DNA of 14,374 nucleotides from an uncultured bacterium (GTDB lineage: Bacteria > Actinomycetota > Coriobacteriia > Coriobacteriales > Coriobacteriaceae), in contig CAJMSV010000049.1 of the NCBI GenBank assembly GCA_905216175.1, positions 1 to 14,374 of the forward strand, written 5' to 3'. Below the pieces are notes generated by a model. The model saw nothing but the letters and a program-made list of their open reading frames with translations, was not told the DNA's origin and made no database searches. How positions within the stretch are numbered: the stretch's first letter is position 1; each line of letters opens with the position of its first letter. Of this stretch, positions 1 through 5,986 are shown piece after piece. Both the position numbers and the translations under genes were made by a program.

Positions 1-13
1 ATCCCACGGCTTG

Positions 14-28
14 CCCCCCCCCCCCCCC
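14..28. repeat. 15-bp homopolymeric C tract
   Basis: Fifteen consecutive C residues lie about 95 bases upstream of the putative gntR -10 box. Tracts of this length are prone to slipped-strand change during replication, and also to sequencing or assembly error. The tract is non-coding with respect to the gene called here, so any effect would be on promoter spacing or on a gene lying to the left of the window. Confidence 0.9.
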
Positions 29-33
29 TATTT

Positions 34-98
34 GTTGCGGTGTTATTTTCCCTGTTTTTGCTTCTGTTTGCTTTTTTCTTTTACTATTCCACCGCAAC
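34..98. repeat. Inverted repeat GTTGCGGTG/CACCGCAAC, copy upstream of gntR
   Basis: GTTGCGGTG at 34-42 is matched by its reverse complement CACCGCAAC at 90-98, separated by a T-rich spacer. The right arm read in reverse (AGTTGCGGTGGAATAG) closely resembles the arms of the palindrome at 880-946 on the other side of gntR (AGTTGCGGTGAAATAG). The two therefore look like members of one REP-like family. An operator role is possible, but the pattern fits a dispersed palindrome better. Confidence 0.6.
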
Positions 99-121
99 TT
101 ATGAGGGGGCGGGGGATGCGA

Positions 122-127
122 TAGTAT
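122..127 (+). promoter_or_regulatory. Possible -10 box of gntR (TAGTAT)
   Basis: TAGTAT lies 45 bases before the chosen gntR start. The same hexamer precedes glnA (4546-4551) and ligA (8731-8736), which supports it as a local -10 consensus. No convincing -35 is visible at the expected distance. Confidence 0.35.
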
Positions 128-171
128 TGCATGGTGGTATTCGATTAACCGAGGCTTCATCCGAGGGCTTT

Positions 172-864
172 ATGGAACAACACCAGCATTATCAGAGCCT
201 GCAAGATCAGGCATACAACGCACTGCGCTCCAAGATTATCTATGCCGAGCTCAAGCCCGGCACGCGCCTTTCGGCGATTGGTCTGGAAAAGGAGACGGGA
301 ATCGGGCGCACGCCCATTCGCGAGTCCTTTGTGCGCCTGCGTGAGCAGGAGCTGGTGGAAACGCGTCCCAAAAGCGGTACCTATGTCTCTAAGATCAGCA
401 TGGAACGCGCCGAAAACGCCTGCTTTTTGCGCGAGAAGCTCGAGAGAAGCGTGCTCATTAAATGTTGTTCGGCTGCTACGCCCGAGCAAAAGCAGCGGCT
501 TGAGCAGATTCTTGCCGAGTCCGAGTCACTCGACCATAGCGAAACGCGTCGCTTTTTCGATCTGGACAACCTGTTCCATGAGACGTGCTTTGAGATTGCT
601 GGCCGTCACATGCTGTGGAATTGGATGAAGAGCGTCAACACGCATTTTGAGCGATACAACTGGTTGCGTATGGTGTCGCAGGACCTGGATTGGGAGCCGA
701 TTCGTCGGCAGCATCGCCGGATTCTCGAGGCCATTAAGAGGGGCGATACCGATGCAGCGAGCTATCTGGCCGAGACGCACCTGCACCTGATGCCCGAGGA
801 GCAGGGCCCGGTTATCGCCTTGCATCCTGACTATTTTGAGCTGTCCAAGGACTCGGCCATCTAA
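172..864 (+). CDS. GntR-family transcriptional regulator with FCD (FadR C-terminal) domain
   Basis: This is a 230-residue DNA-binding regulator. Residues about 10-75 form the GntR winged helix (KPGTRLSAIGLEKETGIGRTPIRE, split here as LSAIGLEKETGIGR and TPIRE). Residues about 85-210 form an all-helical FCD effector domain. The pattern D132-x3-H136, H181 and H203 matches the Asp/His/His/His metal site of FCD domains. FCD regulators commonly sense sugar acids (UxuR, ExuR and LldR are relatives), so control of the neighbouring KDG genes is a reasonable inference, though the gene is convergent with eda rather than divergent. The frame stays open upstream to position 40, but that stretch encodes a low-complexity hydrophobic run across the inverted repeat. 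ATG 172, with GAGGG just before it and the helix starting near residue 10, is the better start. The effector is unknown. Confidence 0.88.
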   Translation: MEQHQHYQSLQDQAYNALRSKIIYAELKPGTRLSAIGLEKETGIGRTPIRESFVRLREQELVETRPKSGTYVSKISMERAENACFLREKLERSVLIKCCSAATPEQKQRLEQILAESESLDHSETRRFFDLDNLFHETCFEIAGRHMLWNWMKSVNTHFERYNWLRMVSQDLDWEPIRRQHRRILEAIKRGDTDAASYLAETHLHLMPEEQGPVIALHPDYFELSKDSAI

Positions 865-879
865 CTCGTCCCCTACATT

Positions 880-946
880 AGTTGCGGTGAAATAGGGATT
901 GTTTTGCGGCTCTGATGGTGTAAGCAGTCCATATTTCACCGCAACT
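880..946 (+). repeat. REP-like palindrome with 15-bp perfect arms, downstream of gntR
   Basis: AGTTGCGGTGAAATA (880-894) and its exact reverse complement (932-946) flank a 37-base spacer. Pairing continues inward with one mismatch and one G-U pair, and the wobble is only satisfied in a plus-strand transcript. The sequence is related to the repeat at 34-98. It may shape the 3' end of the gntR mRNA or be a dispersed palindromic element. There is no T tract, so it is not an intrinsic terminator by itself. Confidence 0.75.
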
Positions 947-971
947 GCCGGGGCACATCGGGGCACGAAAA

Positions 972-1044
972 AGCTGCGGCGCCGTTTGGAGGAAAAGACC
1001 GGAAGCAAGGGTCCATTCCTCTAGACGGCGCCGCAGCTGTTTTG
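972..1044 (+). terminator. Long terminator-like hairpin after gntR
   Basis: AGCTGCGGCGCCGT (972-985) pairs perfectly with 1025-1038. The stem extends inward through GAGGAA/TTCCTC to 994 and 1016, giving about 23 pairs with two G-U wobbles that are satisfied only in plus-strand RNA. A short GTTTTG run follows on the plus strand, while AAAAA precedes it, giving a U run on the minus strand. This is the probable gntR terminator and may act in both directions. Confidence 0.6.
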
Positions 1045-1100
1045 ATGGCTCGGTTTTTGTCGATGTGGCTCAACTGGGCGCGGTTGCCAACCGAGTAAGT

Positions 1101-1201
1101 AAAGCGGCTCGGGGGCGTGTCGCTTCCGTCACGTTCTATCAGCATACAAGACGGTTTTGGTTCTTGTTCGTGACGGAAACGGCGCGCTTCCGAGCCGTTT
1201 T
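1101..1201 (+). other. Extended imperfect hairpin, possible structured RNA or second terminator
   Basis: The 33-base arms 1101-1133 and 1169-1201 pair across a 35-base loop. They differ at six positions from a perfect palindrome. Five of these become G-U pairs in plus-strand RNA and the sixth is a C-A mismatch. On the minus strand all five would be A-C mismatches, so the structure reads as plus-strand RNA. TTTT at 1198-1201 ends the right arm. It could be a backup terminator for gntR transcripts or a small structured RNA. The 865-1256 gap holds no credible gene. Confidence 0.5.
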
Positions 1202-1239
1202 AAAAGAAAGGGGGCGAGGTCTAGGGCACGCCCCCTTTC
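1202..1239 (-). terminator. Intrinsic terminator of eda
   Basis: GAAAGGGGGCG (1206-1216) and CGCCCCCTTTC (1229-1239) form an 11-bp stem with a 12-base loop. Read on the minus strand, the stem is followed by TTTTA and lies 18 bases after the eda stop codon. Position and shape fit a rho-independent terminator. Confidence 0.8.
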
Positions 1240-1256
1240 ACGATAGAGAGCTAAAC

Positions 1257-1898
1257 CTAGCCGCGGACCTTCTTGACGACGTCCATGGCCTCGCGGGCGA
1301 TCTGCTCGACCTTGGAGAAGTCGCCGTCGGCAAACAGGGCCGGCTTGACCATCCAGGTGCCACCGCAGGCGATGATGGCGGAGGAGCTCAGGTACTCCTC
1401 GACGTTGGCGGTGCTCACGCCGCCGGTAGGCATAAAGCGGTGACCGACAAACGGAGCGGCGAGGGCCTTGATGGTGTTCAGGCCGCCGTACTGAGCCGCA
1501 GGGAAGAACTTGGTGACCTTGAGACCTAGGTTCTCGGCGGCGGTGACCTCGGAGGGGGTCACGGTGCCGGGAAGGACGGGCAGGTCGATGTCGATGCAGT
1601 GCTTCACGACGCCCTCGTTGTAACCCGGGGAGACGATGAACTTGGCACCGGCTGCGCGGGCCTGCTCACCCTGCTCGCCGGTCAGGACGGTGCCGGCGCC
1701 AGCGCACATCTCGGGCTCGGCCTCGGCCATAGCGGAGATGCACTCGGCGGCGCAGGCGGTGCGGAAGGTGCCCTCGGCGGCCTTCATGCCAGCTGCCATA
1801 AGGGCGTGGGCGCGCGGGGCGGCGTCCTCGACCTTGTCGAGCACGACGACCGGCACGATGCCCAGGGACTCAAGCGTGGTGTAGAACTGATCGAACAT
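1257..1898 (-). CDS. eda: KDPG/KHG aldolase (2-dehydro-3-deoxyphosphogluconate aldolase)
   Basis: This 213-residue class I aldolase cleaves KDPG to pyruvate and glyceraldehyde-3-phosphate, the last step of KDG catabolism and the Entner-Doudoroff route. Visible family signatures are EGTFRT (E42, R46), GAGTVLT around residue 70, SPGYNEG around 90-96, and KVTKFFPA with the Schiff-base lysine K130. They are followed by the phosphate-binding MPTGGV and ACGGTWMV segments. Length is normal for the family (about 205-215). ATG 1898 is preferred over the upstream ATG at 1943 because AAAGGA sits six bases before it and the protein then begins at the usual first helix. The gene follows kdgK by 254 bases on the same strand. 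The gap is highly structured, so the two are probably co-transcribed with eda under extra control. Confidence 0.95.
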   Translation of the reverse strand: MFDQFYTTLESLGIVPVVVLDKVEDAAPRAHALMAAGMKAAEGTFRTACAAECISAMAEAEPEMCAGAGTVLTGEQGEQARAAGAKFIVSPGYNEGVVKHCIDIDLPVLPGTVTPSEVTAAENLGLKVTKFFPAAQYGGLNTIKALAAPFVGHRFMPTGGVSTANVEEYLSSSAIIACGGTWMVKPALFADGDFSKVEQIAREAMDVVKKVRG

Positions 1899-1948
1899 GA
1901 TGTTCCTTTCGATGTATGGCGCGCATGGGCGCGTGATTGCCAAATATG

Positions 1949-2069
1949 CTGGTCAGGAGCCGATTTTGGATTGGTTATCGGAGGCACTGCTTGGGGTTCA
2001 AGCAATTCCAAAACCGGCTGCTCGACCAGTCATGTAGGGAATGCCAGGCAAAACCGGAATGGGACTGGT
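1949..2069 (-). promoter_or_regulatory. Structured intercistronic RNA upstream of eda
   Basis: In minus-strand RNA, 2029-2007 can pair with 1970-1949: CTGGTC with GACCAG outside, then GCCGGTTTTGGA with TCCAAAATCGGC including one G-U pair. Inside it is a GCTTG/CAAGC hairpin (1989-2003). The outer CTGGT strand can instead join a second pairing, ACCAGTC at 2063-2069 (minus strand) with GACTGGT at 2025-2031, so the two folds exclude each other. No U-rich terminator is visible, and the eda ribosome site lies about 45 bases further on. Control of translation or of RNA processing is conceivable. No known riboswitch class was recognised. Confidence 0.45.
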
Positions 2070-2097
2070 GGTTATGCCCGACCGGAGGAATCGGGGA

Positions 2098-2137
2098 GCG
2101 GGCCGCAGGGGTATGGGATTGGAAAGCTGCGGCCCGC
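2098..2137 (-). repeat. GC-rich 11-bp hairpin just after kdgK
   Basis: GCGGGCCGCAG (2098-2108) and CTGCGGCCCGC (2127-2137) form a perfect 11-bp stem with an 18-base loop, beginning about 15 bases after the kdgK stop. There is no U run after it on the minus strand, so it is more likely an mRNA-stabilising or partial-termination structure than a full terminator. Confidence 0.6.
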
Positions 2138-2152
2138 GGAATGGGGAACGAA

Positions 2153-3187
2153 TTAACGGGCGACGCGGGTGCCACCGGCGGCGGCGTTGGCCACAGCGGC
2201 GATCTCGTCGGCGGTCACCAGGTTGGAATCGCCCTTGATGGTGAGTTTGAGGATCGAGGCTGCAATTGCGTAGTTGACGGCGTCCTGCGGGTCAAAGTCG
2301 TTGATGAGGGCATGGACGAGGCCGGCGTTGAAAGCGTCGCCGGCGGCAACGCCCTCGAGCACGTGTACGTCGTGAGCAGGGGAGAACCAGTGCTCACCGC
2401 TTTCGGCGTCAAAGAGCATGCCCATCCAGACGGAGCGTTCGACGCAGGAGATGTTGCGAACGACCGAAGCGACCTTTTTGCAGCCGTACTTGGCGCAGAT
2501 CTGACGGGCCATCTCGACATAGGTGTCGCGCTCCTCGATGCCGTGGGCAAGGGAACCAGAGACGCAGGTCATGCCGAGGCCGGCAGGCGCATCCTCGTCG
2601 TTGGCGATGCAGATATCGACGAGCGGCAGGAGTTCCTTCATGGTGACCTGCGACTTCTCGGGCGACCACATCTTGCCGCGATAGTTCACGTCGCACACGG
2701 TGGTGATGCCCTTGGCGCGGCAGGCGGCGCGCGCCTCCTTGCAGGCGGCGGCCATCTCATCGGAGACGGCGGGGGTCACGCCGGAGAAATAGAAGACATC
2801 GATGCCCTTGAGGATCTCGTCCCAGTCAAAGACGTCGCGCTTGGCCATGTTGATGGCAGAGAACTTGCGGTCGTAGACGCAGCCGTTGCCGCGCTGCGAG
2901 GCGCCGACCTCAAACACATAGCAGCCAAGACGGTCGCCCTGACGCACGACGCGCGTGGTGTTGACGCCGTAGGCCTTCAGCGAGCGCAGAGCGCACTCGC
3001 CCAGACGGTTGGCCGGGACAACGGAGACGTAAGCGGCCTTGTCGCCCTGGTAGGCCAGGGAAAGCGCGGTGTTGGCCTCGGCGCCGCCGTAGCGGACATC
3101 AAACTCGGTCGCCTGCTCAATGCGCAGATGGTCTTTGGGCGAGAGCCTCATCATGATCTCGCCGAAGGTAAGAACCGTTTTACCCAT
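2153..3187 (-). CDS. kdgK: 2-keto-3-deoxygluconate kinase (PfkB/ribokinase family)
   Basis: This 344-residue cytoplasmic sugar kinase probably phosphorylates 2-keto-3-deoxygluconate to KDPG, the substrate of the downstream aldolase. The N-terminal MGKTVLTFGEIMMRLSP start, GGAEANTALSLA (residues 34-45), GASQRG (95-100), CDVNYRGKMW (165-174) and the C-terminal AAGDAFNAG (281-289, catalytic base D284) match the PfkB fold and the KdgK branch seen in Firmicutes. The usual GAGD anion-hole motif reads AAGD here. ATG 3187 has AAGGAG ten bases upstream; the upstream extension to 3274 would cross the leader hairpin and is rejected. The neighbouring eda and divergent LacI regulator support a KDG role. 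A related sugar kinase specificity cannot be excluded from sequence alone. Confidence 0.9.
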   Translation of the reverse strand: MGKTVLTFGEIMMRLSPKDHLRIEQATEFDVRYGGAEANTALSLAYQGDKAAYVSVVPANRLGECALRSLKAYGVNTTRVVRQGDRLGCYVFEVGASQRGNGCVYDRKFSAINMAKRDVFDWDEILKGIDVFYFSGVTPAVSDEMAAACKEARAACRAKGITTVCDVNYRGKMWSPEKSQVTMKELLPLVDICIANDEDAPAGLGMTCVSGSLAHGIEERDTYVEMARQICAKYGCKKVASVVRNISCVERSVWMGMLFDAESGEHWFSPAHDVHVLEGVAAGDAFNAGLVHALINDFDPQDAVNYAIAASILKLTIKGDSNLVTADEIAAVANAAAGGTRVAR

Positions 3188-3230
3188 GGTTGCGCAGCTC
3201 CTTCTTGCTCGTGCGTACACCTTTGATATG

Positions 3231-3288
3231 GCGTTGGCACGGAGGTGCCAAGACGGTAGGGTACATCTTTGCACCTACGTGCCAACGC
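3231..3288 (-). promoter_or_regulatory. Leader hairpin of kdgK containing a TTGGCAC palindrome
   Basis: 18-base arms at 3231-3248 and 3271-3288 pair with one mismatch across a 22-base loop, inside the probable 5' untranslated region of kdgK. The left arm also overlaps a shorter palindrome, TTGGCAC-GGAG-GTGCCAA (3234-3251). The short palindrome could be a protein-binding site, for example for the nearby GntR-type regulator, or the long one could be an RNA fold. No U run follows it. Confidence 0.5.
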
Positions 3289-3292
3289 TCGC

Positions 3293-3320
3293 CGAAATCG
3301 GTTTACGAAATCGGTTTCGT
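3293..3320. promoter_or_regulatory. Tandem LacI-type operators between kdgK and lacI-family gene
   Basis: CGAAATCGGTTT occurs twice in direct tandem (3293-3304 and 3306-3317, 13-base period). The second copy is part of the near-perfect palindrome ACGAAATCGGTTTCGT (3305-3320) with a central CG, the typical layout of LacI-family operators. They lie just downstream of the probable kdgK start point and overlap the -35 zone of the opposite promoter, so one repressor could control both directions. Confidence 0.7.
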
Positions 3321-3330
3321 TTCGAGTTGT

Positions 3331-3338
3331 AGTATACT
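3331..3338. promoter_or_regulatory. Shared palindromic -10 region (AGTATACT) of divergent kdgK and lacI-family promoters
   Basis: AGTATACT is its own reverse complement, so it supplies TATACT as a -10 hexamer on both strands. On the minus strand TTGCAA lies 15 bases upstream as a somewhat close -35 for kdgK. No strong -35 is seen for the plus strand. TGTAG/CTACA arms (3328-3332 and 3341-3345) add further symmetry. Confidence 0.5.
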
Positions 3339-3422
3339 CACCTACAGCGTTTTGCAAGCGAGATTTTTAAAAAAATGCCTAAAATGGCTCAGACTGCTGA
3401 CAATTGGGAAACGGGGTGCGCC

Positions 3423-4445
3423 ATGGCGCAGATGAGAATCAAGGACATTGCCGCCGAGGCGGGCGTGAGCCCGGCCACGGTCTCGCGCTATCTCAACAAC
3501 CGCCCCGGGCAGATGACCGAGGAAACCCGCGCTCGCATCGCGGCGGTTATCGAGCGCACCGGCTATCGCCCACGTGCCGCCGCACGCAATCTGCGCAGCT
3601 CGCGCACCAACCTCATCGGCGTGATCCTGGCCGACATCGCCAACCCGTTCTCGAGCGCCATGCTCGAAGGACTTTCCGTCAGCGCCGCTGCGCGCGGCTG
3701 CTCGCTCATGACGGCCATTAGTGGCAACGACTCCGCTAAGGAAGCGGAGTCGCTCACCAGACTTATCGATGCCGGCGTGGACGGCCTGGTCGTCAACACC
3801 TGCGGAGGCAATGATGAGGCGATCGCCGCTGCCGCGGGACGCTTGCCCGTTGTGCTGCTCGACCGCGATGTTGCCGACGGCGGCATCGACTTGGTGACAT
3901 CTAATAACCGTGAGCTGGTCACCGGCTTGGTAGACGCCTTGGCCGCCGCTGGCAGCGAGCGCCTGTGCCTGCTCACCGAGGCAAGCGACGACAGCCCCGT
4001 CCGTCGCGAGCGCGCCAAGGCCTTTACTGACGAGCTTTCGCACCGCGGCCTTGCGGGCGAGGTCGTCACCCTGGCCGACGGGGGCGCCACGGGCGTCGGT
4101 CGCTTGGACGAGACCATCCGCGGCTATGCAGGCAAAAAGCTCGGCCTCATTGCCGTCAACGGCCTGGTTTTCCTGCGTCTGACCGAGGCGCTGGCGCAGC
4201 TGGGACCCTCGTTGCCGGCTGGTCTCAAAATCGCGACGTTTGACGATTACCCCTGGAACCACGTGCTCTTTGGCGGTGTGACCACAGCCGCGCAGGACAC
4301 CCTTACCATCGCCGAGCGCGTGGTAGAGCGCCTCTCAGAGCGCATCGACGTTGTTACCACCACCGTGGGCGAAGCTGCAAAGCTGGCGCCCAAACGCATC
4401 GAGATTCCCGGCCACATCGAACACCGCGCTTCGACCTCGCGCTAG
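3423..4445 (+). CDS. LacI-family transcriptional regulator, probable KDG-locus repressor (KdgR-like)
   Basis: This 340-residue repressor has an N-terminal LacI helix-turn-helix (residues 5-30, IKDIAAEAGVSPATVSRYLNN core, written here as IKDIAAEAGV and SPATVSRYLNN) and a hinge helix with RAAARNLRSSRTNLIG (51-66). The rest is a periplasmic-binding-protein-like effector domain beginning GVILADIANPF and ending with the TFDDYPWNH and VTTAAQD segments. ATG 3423 is chosen because the helix-turn-helix then starts at residue 5 as in most LacI proteins; its ribosome site (GGGG) is weak. The alternative ATG at 3375 would add 16 residues. Divergence from kdgK across two LacI-type operators strongly suggests it represses kdgK-eda and itself. 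The inducer is probably KDG or a related acid, by inference from context. Confidence 0.88.
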   Translation: MAQMRIKDIAAEAGVSPATVSRYLNNRPGQMTEETRARIAAVIERTGYRPRAAARNLRSSRTNLIGVILADIANPFSSAMLEGLSVSAAARGCSLMTAISGNDSAKEAESLTRLIDAGVDGLVVNTCGGNDEAIAAAAGRLPVVLLDRDVADGGIDLVTSNNRELVTGLVDALAAAGSERLCLLTEASDDSPVRRERAKAFTDELSHRGLAGEVVTLADGGATGVGRLDETIRGYAGKKLGLIAVNGLVFLRLTEALAQLGPSLPAGLKIATFDDYPWNHVLFGGVTTAAQDTLTIAERVVERLSERIDVVTTTVGEAAKLAPKRIEIPGHIEHRASTSR

Positions 4446-4468
4446 CCGCCTGTCCGAGTCGGTCTGTT

Positions 4469-4501
4469 CGTGCTTGGCACCCGCCTGCGCGCACGTTTTT
4501 T
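4469..4501 (+). terminator. Weak terminator after the LacI-family gene
   Basis: CGTGC (4469-4473) can pair with GCACG (4491-4495), directly followed by six T residues (4496-4501). The stem is only five pairs, with a long GC-rich loop that may pair further. The T run and position 24 bases after the stop support it. Confidence 0.4.
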
Positions 4502-4545
4502 GAGCGCTTGATACGCTTTAACCCTGCGGAAACATTTTTCTGCGA

Positions 4546-4551
4546 TAGTAT
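4546..4551 (+). promoter_or_regulatory. Probable -10 box of the glnA-like gene (TAGTAT)
   Basis: TAGTAT lies 47 bases before the start codon within TGCGATAGTATCTGCGATAT, which repeats TGCGATA at a 12-base period. No clear -35 is present, suggesting activator-dependent transcription. The adjacent GlnR-like regulator would be an obvious candidate, but no binding motif was recognised. Confidence 0.4.
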
Positions 4552-4598
4552 CTGCGATATAGACCAGTCGAAACCCGCCCGAAAGAAAGGGGAGCGAC

Positions 4599-5936
4599 AT
4601 GAACCAGCAGAACATCGATTACGTACTCCGCTCCGTAGAGCAGCGTGATATCCGCTTTGTGCGTCTGTGGTTTGTCGACATTCTCGGCCGCCTCAAGAAC
4701 TTTGCCATTAGCCCCGAGGACCTCGAGGTCGCTTTTGAGGAGGGTATTGGCTTTGACGGCTCCGCCATCGAGGGCTTTGCCACGCCCGAGGAAGCCGACA
4801 TGCTCGCATTCCCCGATGCTTCGACCTTCCAGATTTTGCCGTGGCGTCCGAGCCATAACGGTGTTGCCCGCGTGTTCTGCGATGTGTGCACCCCCGACCG
4901 CAAGCCCTTCGCCGGCGATCCGCGCGATGCGTTGCGCCGCATGTTCCGCAAGGCCGAGAAGGCTGGCTATCTGCTCAACGTGGGCGCCGAGCTGGAGTAT
5001 TACTATTTCCCCGACGAGCACACCCCCGAGCCGCTCGACAACGTGGGCTACTTCGATCTTTCGGTGAGCGATGCCGCCCGCGACCTGCGTCGCAATACGG
5101 TCCTCACGCTCGAGAAGATGTCCGTGCCCGTGGAGTACACCTTCCACGCCGCCGGCCGCTCGCAGCACGGCATGAGCCTGCGCCACGCCGAGGCCTTAAG
5201 CATGTCCGACGCCATCACCACGGCCAAACTCATCATTAAGCAGCAGGCTTACGAGAGCGGTTGCCACGCCTCTTTTATGCCCAAGCCGTTGGCGGGCGAG
5301 GACGGCAGCGCCATGTTTTTGCATCAGTCGCTGTTCAACCACGACGGCAACAACGTCTTTTGGGGCGAGGACGACGAGAAGTACCATCTCTCCGATATCG
5401 CCAAGCACTATATGGCCGGCATCTTGGCGCACGCACGCGAAATCAGCGCCATCACCAACCCCACGGTCAACTCGTACAAGCGCATCACCACGGGCGGCGA
5501 CTCCGTGCCGCAGTACGCCACGTGGGGCCTGCGTAACCGCGCGAGTATGGTCCGCATTCCGGTCTACAAGCCCGGCAAGCAGCTGTCCACGCGCATCGAG
5601 CTTCGTAGCCCCGACCCCATGGCCAATCCGTACCTGGTCAACGCCGTCACGCTGGCGGCTGGTCTCGATGGCATCGAGCGCAAGCTGGAGCTCCCGCCCG
5701 AGGCCACGGCCGAGACGCTTAAGCTCACCGACCGTCAGATGCTCGAGGCCGGCTACACGCCGCTGCCGCGCTCGCTTAAAGAGGCGCTCGACGTGTTTGA
5801 GGACTCGCAGTTTATGAAGGATGCCCTCGGCGAGCACATCCATAGCTTCTTCCTCAAAAAGAAGCGCGACGAGTGGCATAAGTTTGAGTCTACGATCACC
5901 GAGTGGGAGATCAAGCACTACCTGGCGAACTCCTAA
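4599..5936 (+). CDS. Glutamine synthetase family protein with altered metal site
   Basis: This 445-residue protein is full length for short-type GSI enzymes and most resembles the GlnA2-type proteins of actinobacteria. It keeps GFDGSAIEGF (51-60), GAELEYY with E131 and E133, MPKPL (227-231), NPTVNSYKR (287-295), RNR (312-314) and TRIELRSPDP (331-340). The normal HHExAPGQxE block instead reads FHAAGRSQHG (182-191), so both glutamates that bind metal n1 are Ala184 and Gly191. The normal GSGMHxH reads GSAMFLH, so the n2 histidine is Phe240. The ammonium-site Ser after FDGS is Ala56. The codons at these places are unambiguous and there is no frameshift. Normal glutamine synthesis is therefore doubtful. 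A pseudoenzyme, a regulator or a different ligase is possible. AAGGGGAG precedes ATG 4599. The gene is followed 50 bases later by a GlnR-like regulator. Confidence 0.9.
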   Translation: MNQQNIDYVLRSVEQRDIRFVRLWFVDILGRLKNFAISPEDLEVAFEEGIGFDGSAIEGFATPEEADMLAFPDASTFQILPWRPSHNGVARVFCDVCTPDRKPFAGDPRDALRRMFRKAEKAGYLLNVGAELEYYYFPDEHTPEPLDNVGYFDLSVSDAARDLRRNTVLTLEKMSVPVEYTFHAAGRSQHGMSLRHAEALSMSDAITTAKLIIKQQAYESGCHASFMPKPLAGEDGSAMFLHQSLFNHDGNNVFWGEDDEKYHLSDIAKHYMAGILAHAREISAITNPTVNSYKRITTGGDSVPQYATWGLRNRASMVRIPVYKPGKQLSTRIELRSPDPMANPYLVNAVTLAAGLDGIERKLELPPEATAETLKLTDRQMLEAGYTPLPRSLKEALDVFEDSQFMKDALGEHIHSFFLKKKRDEWHKFESTITEWEIKHYLANS

Positions 5937-5986
5937 TCGCGCTGGCTTGTTCCAGTACGATTGAGCTCATTTCTTTGGAGGCCGAT

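Noticed and set aside
40..171. N-terminal extension of gntR encoding a hydrophobic run that looks like a signal or membrane segment
   Set aside because: It is the translation of the T-rich spacer of an inverted repeat and promoter region; GntR regulators are cytoplasmic and the ATG at 172 fits the family.
1921..2152. Known riboswitch or T-box upstream of eda
   Set aside because: No conserved core of a class I know and no terminator hairpin with a U run; only unassigned pairings are claimed.
1937..3226. Long open frame of 429 codons antisense to kdgK
   Set aside because: It is a shadow of the GC-rich codon pattern of kdgK, with no recognisable domain and Gly/Val/Ala/Asp-rich composition.
3375..3422. 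Upstream ATG codons at 3375 and 3384 as the LacI-family start
   Set aside because: They lack a ribosome site and would put extra residues before a helix-turn-helix that already starts at residue 5 from ATG 3423.
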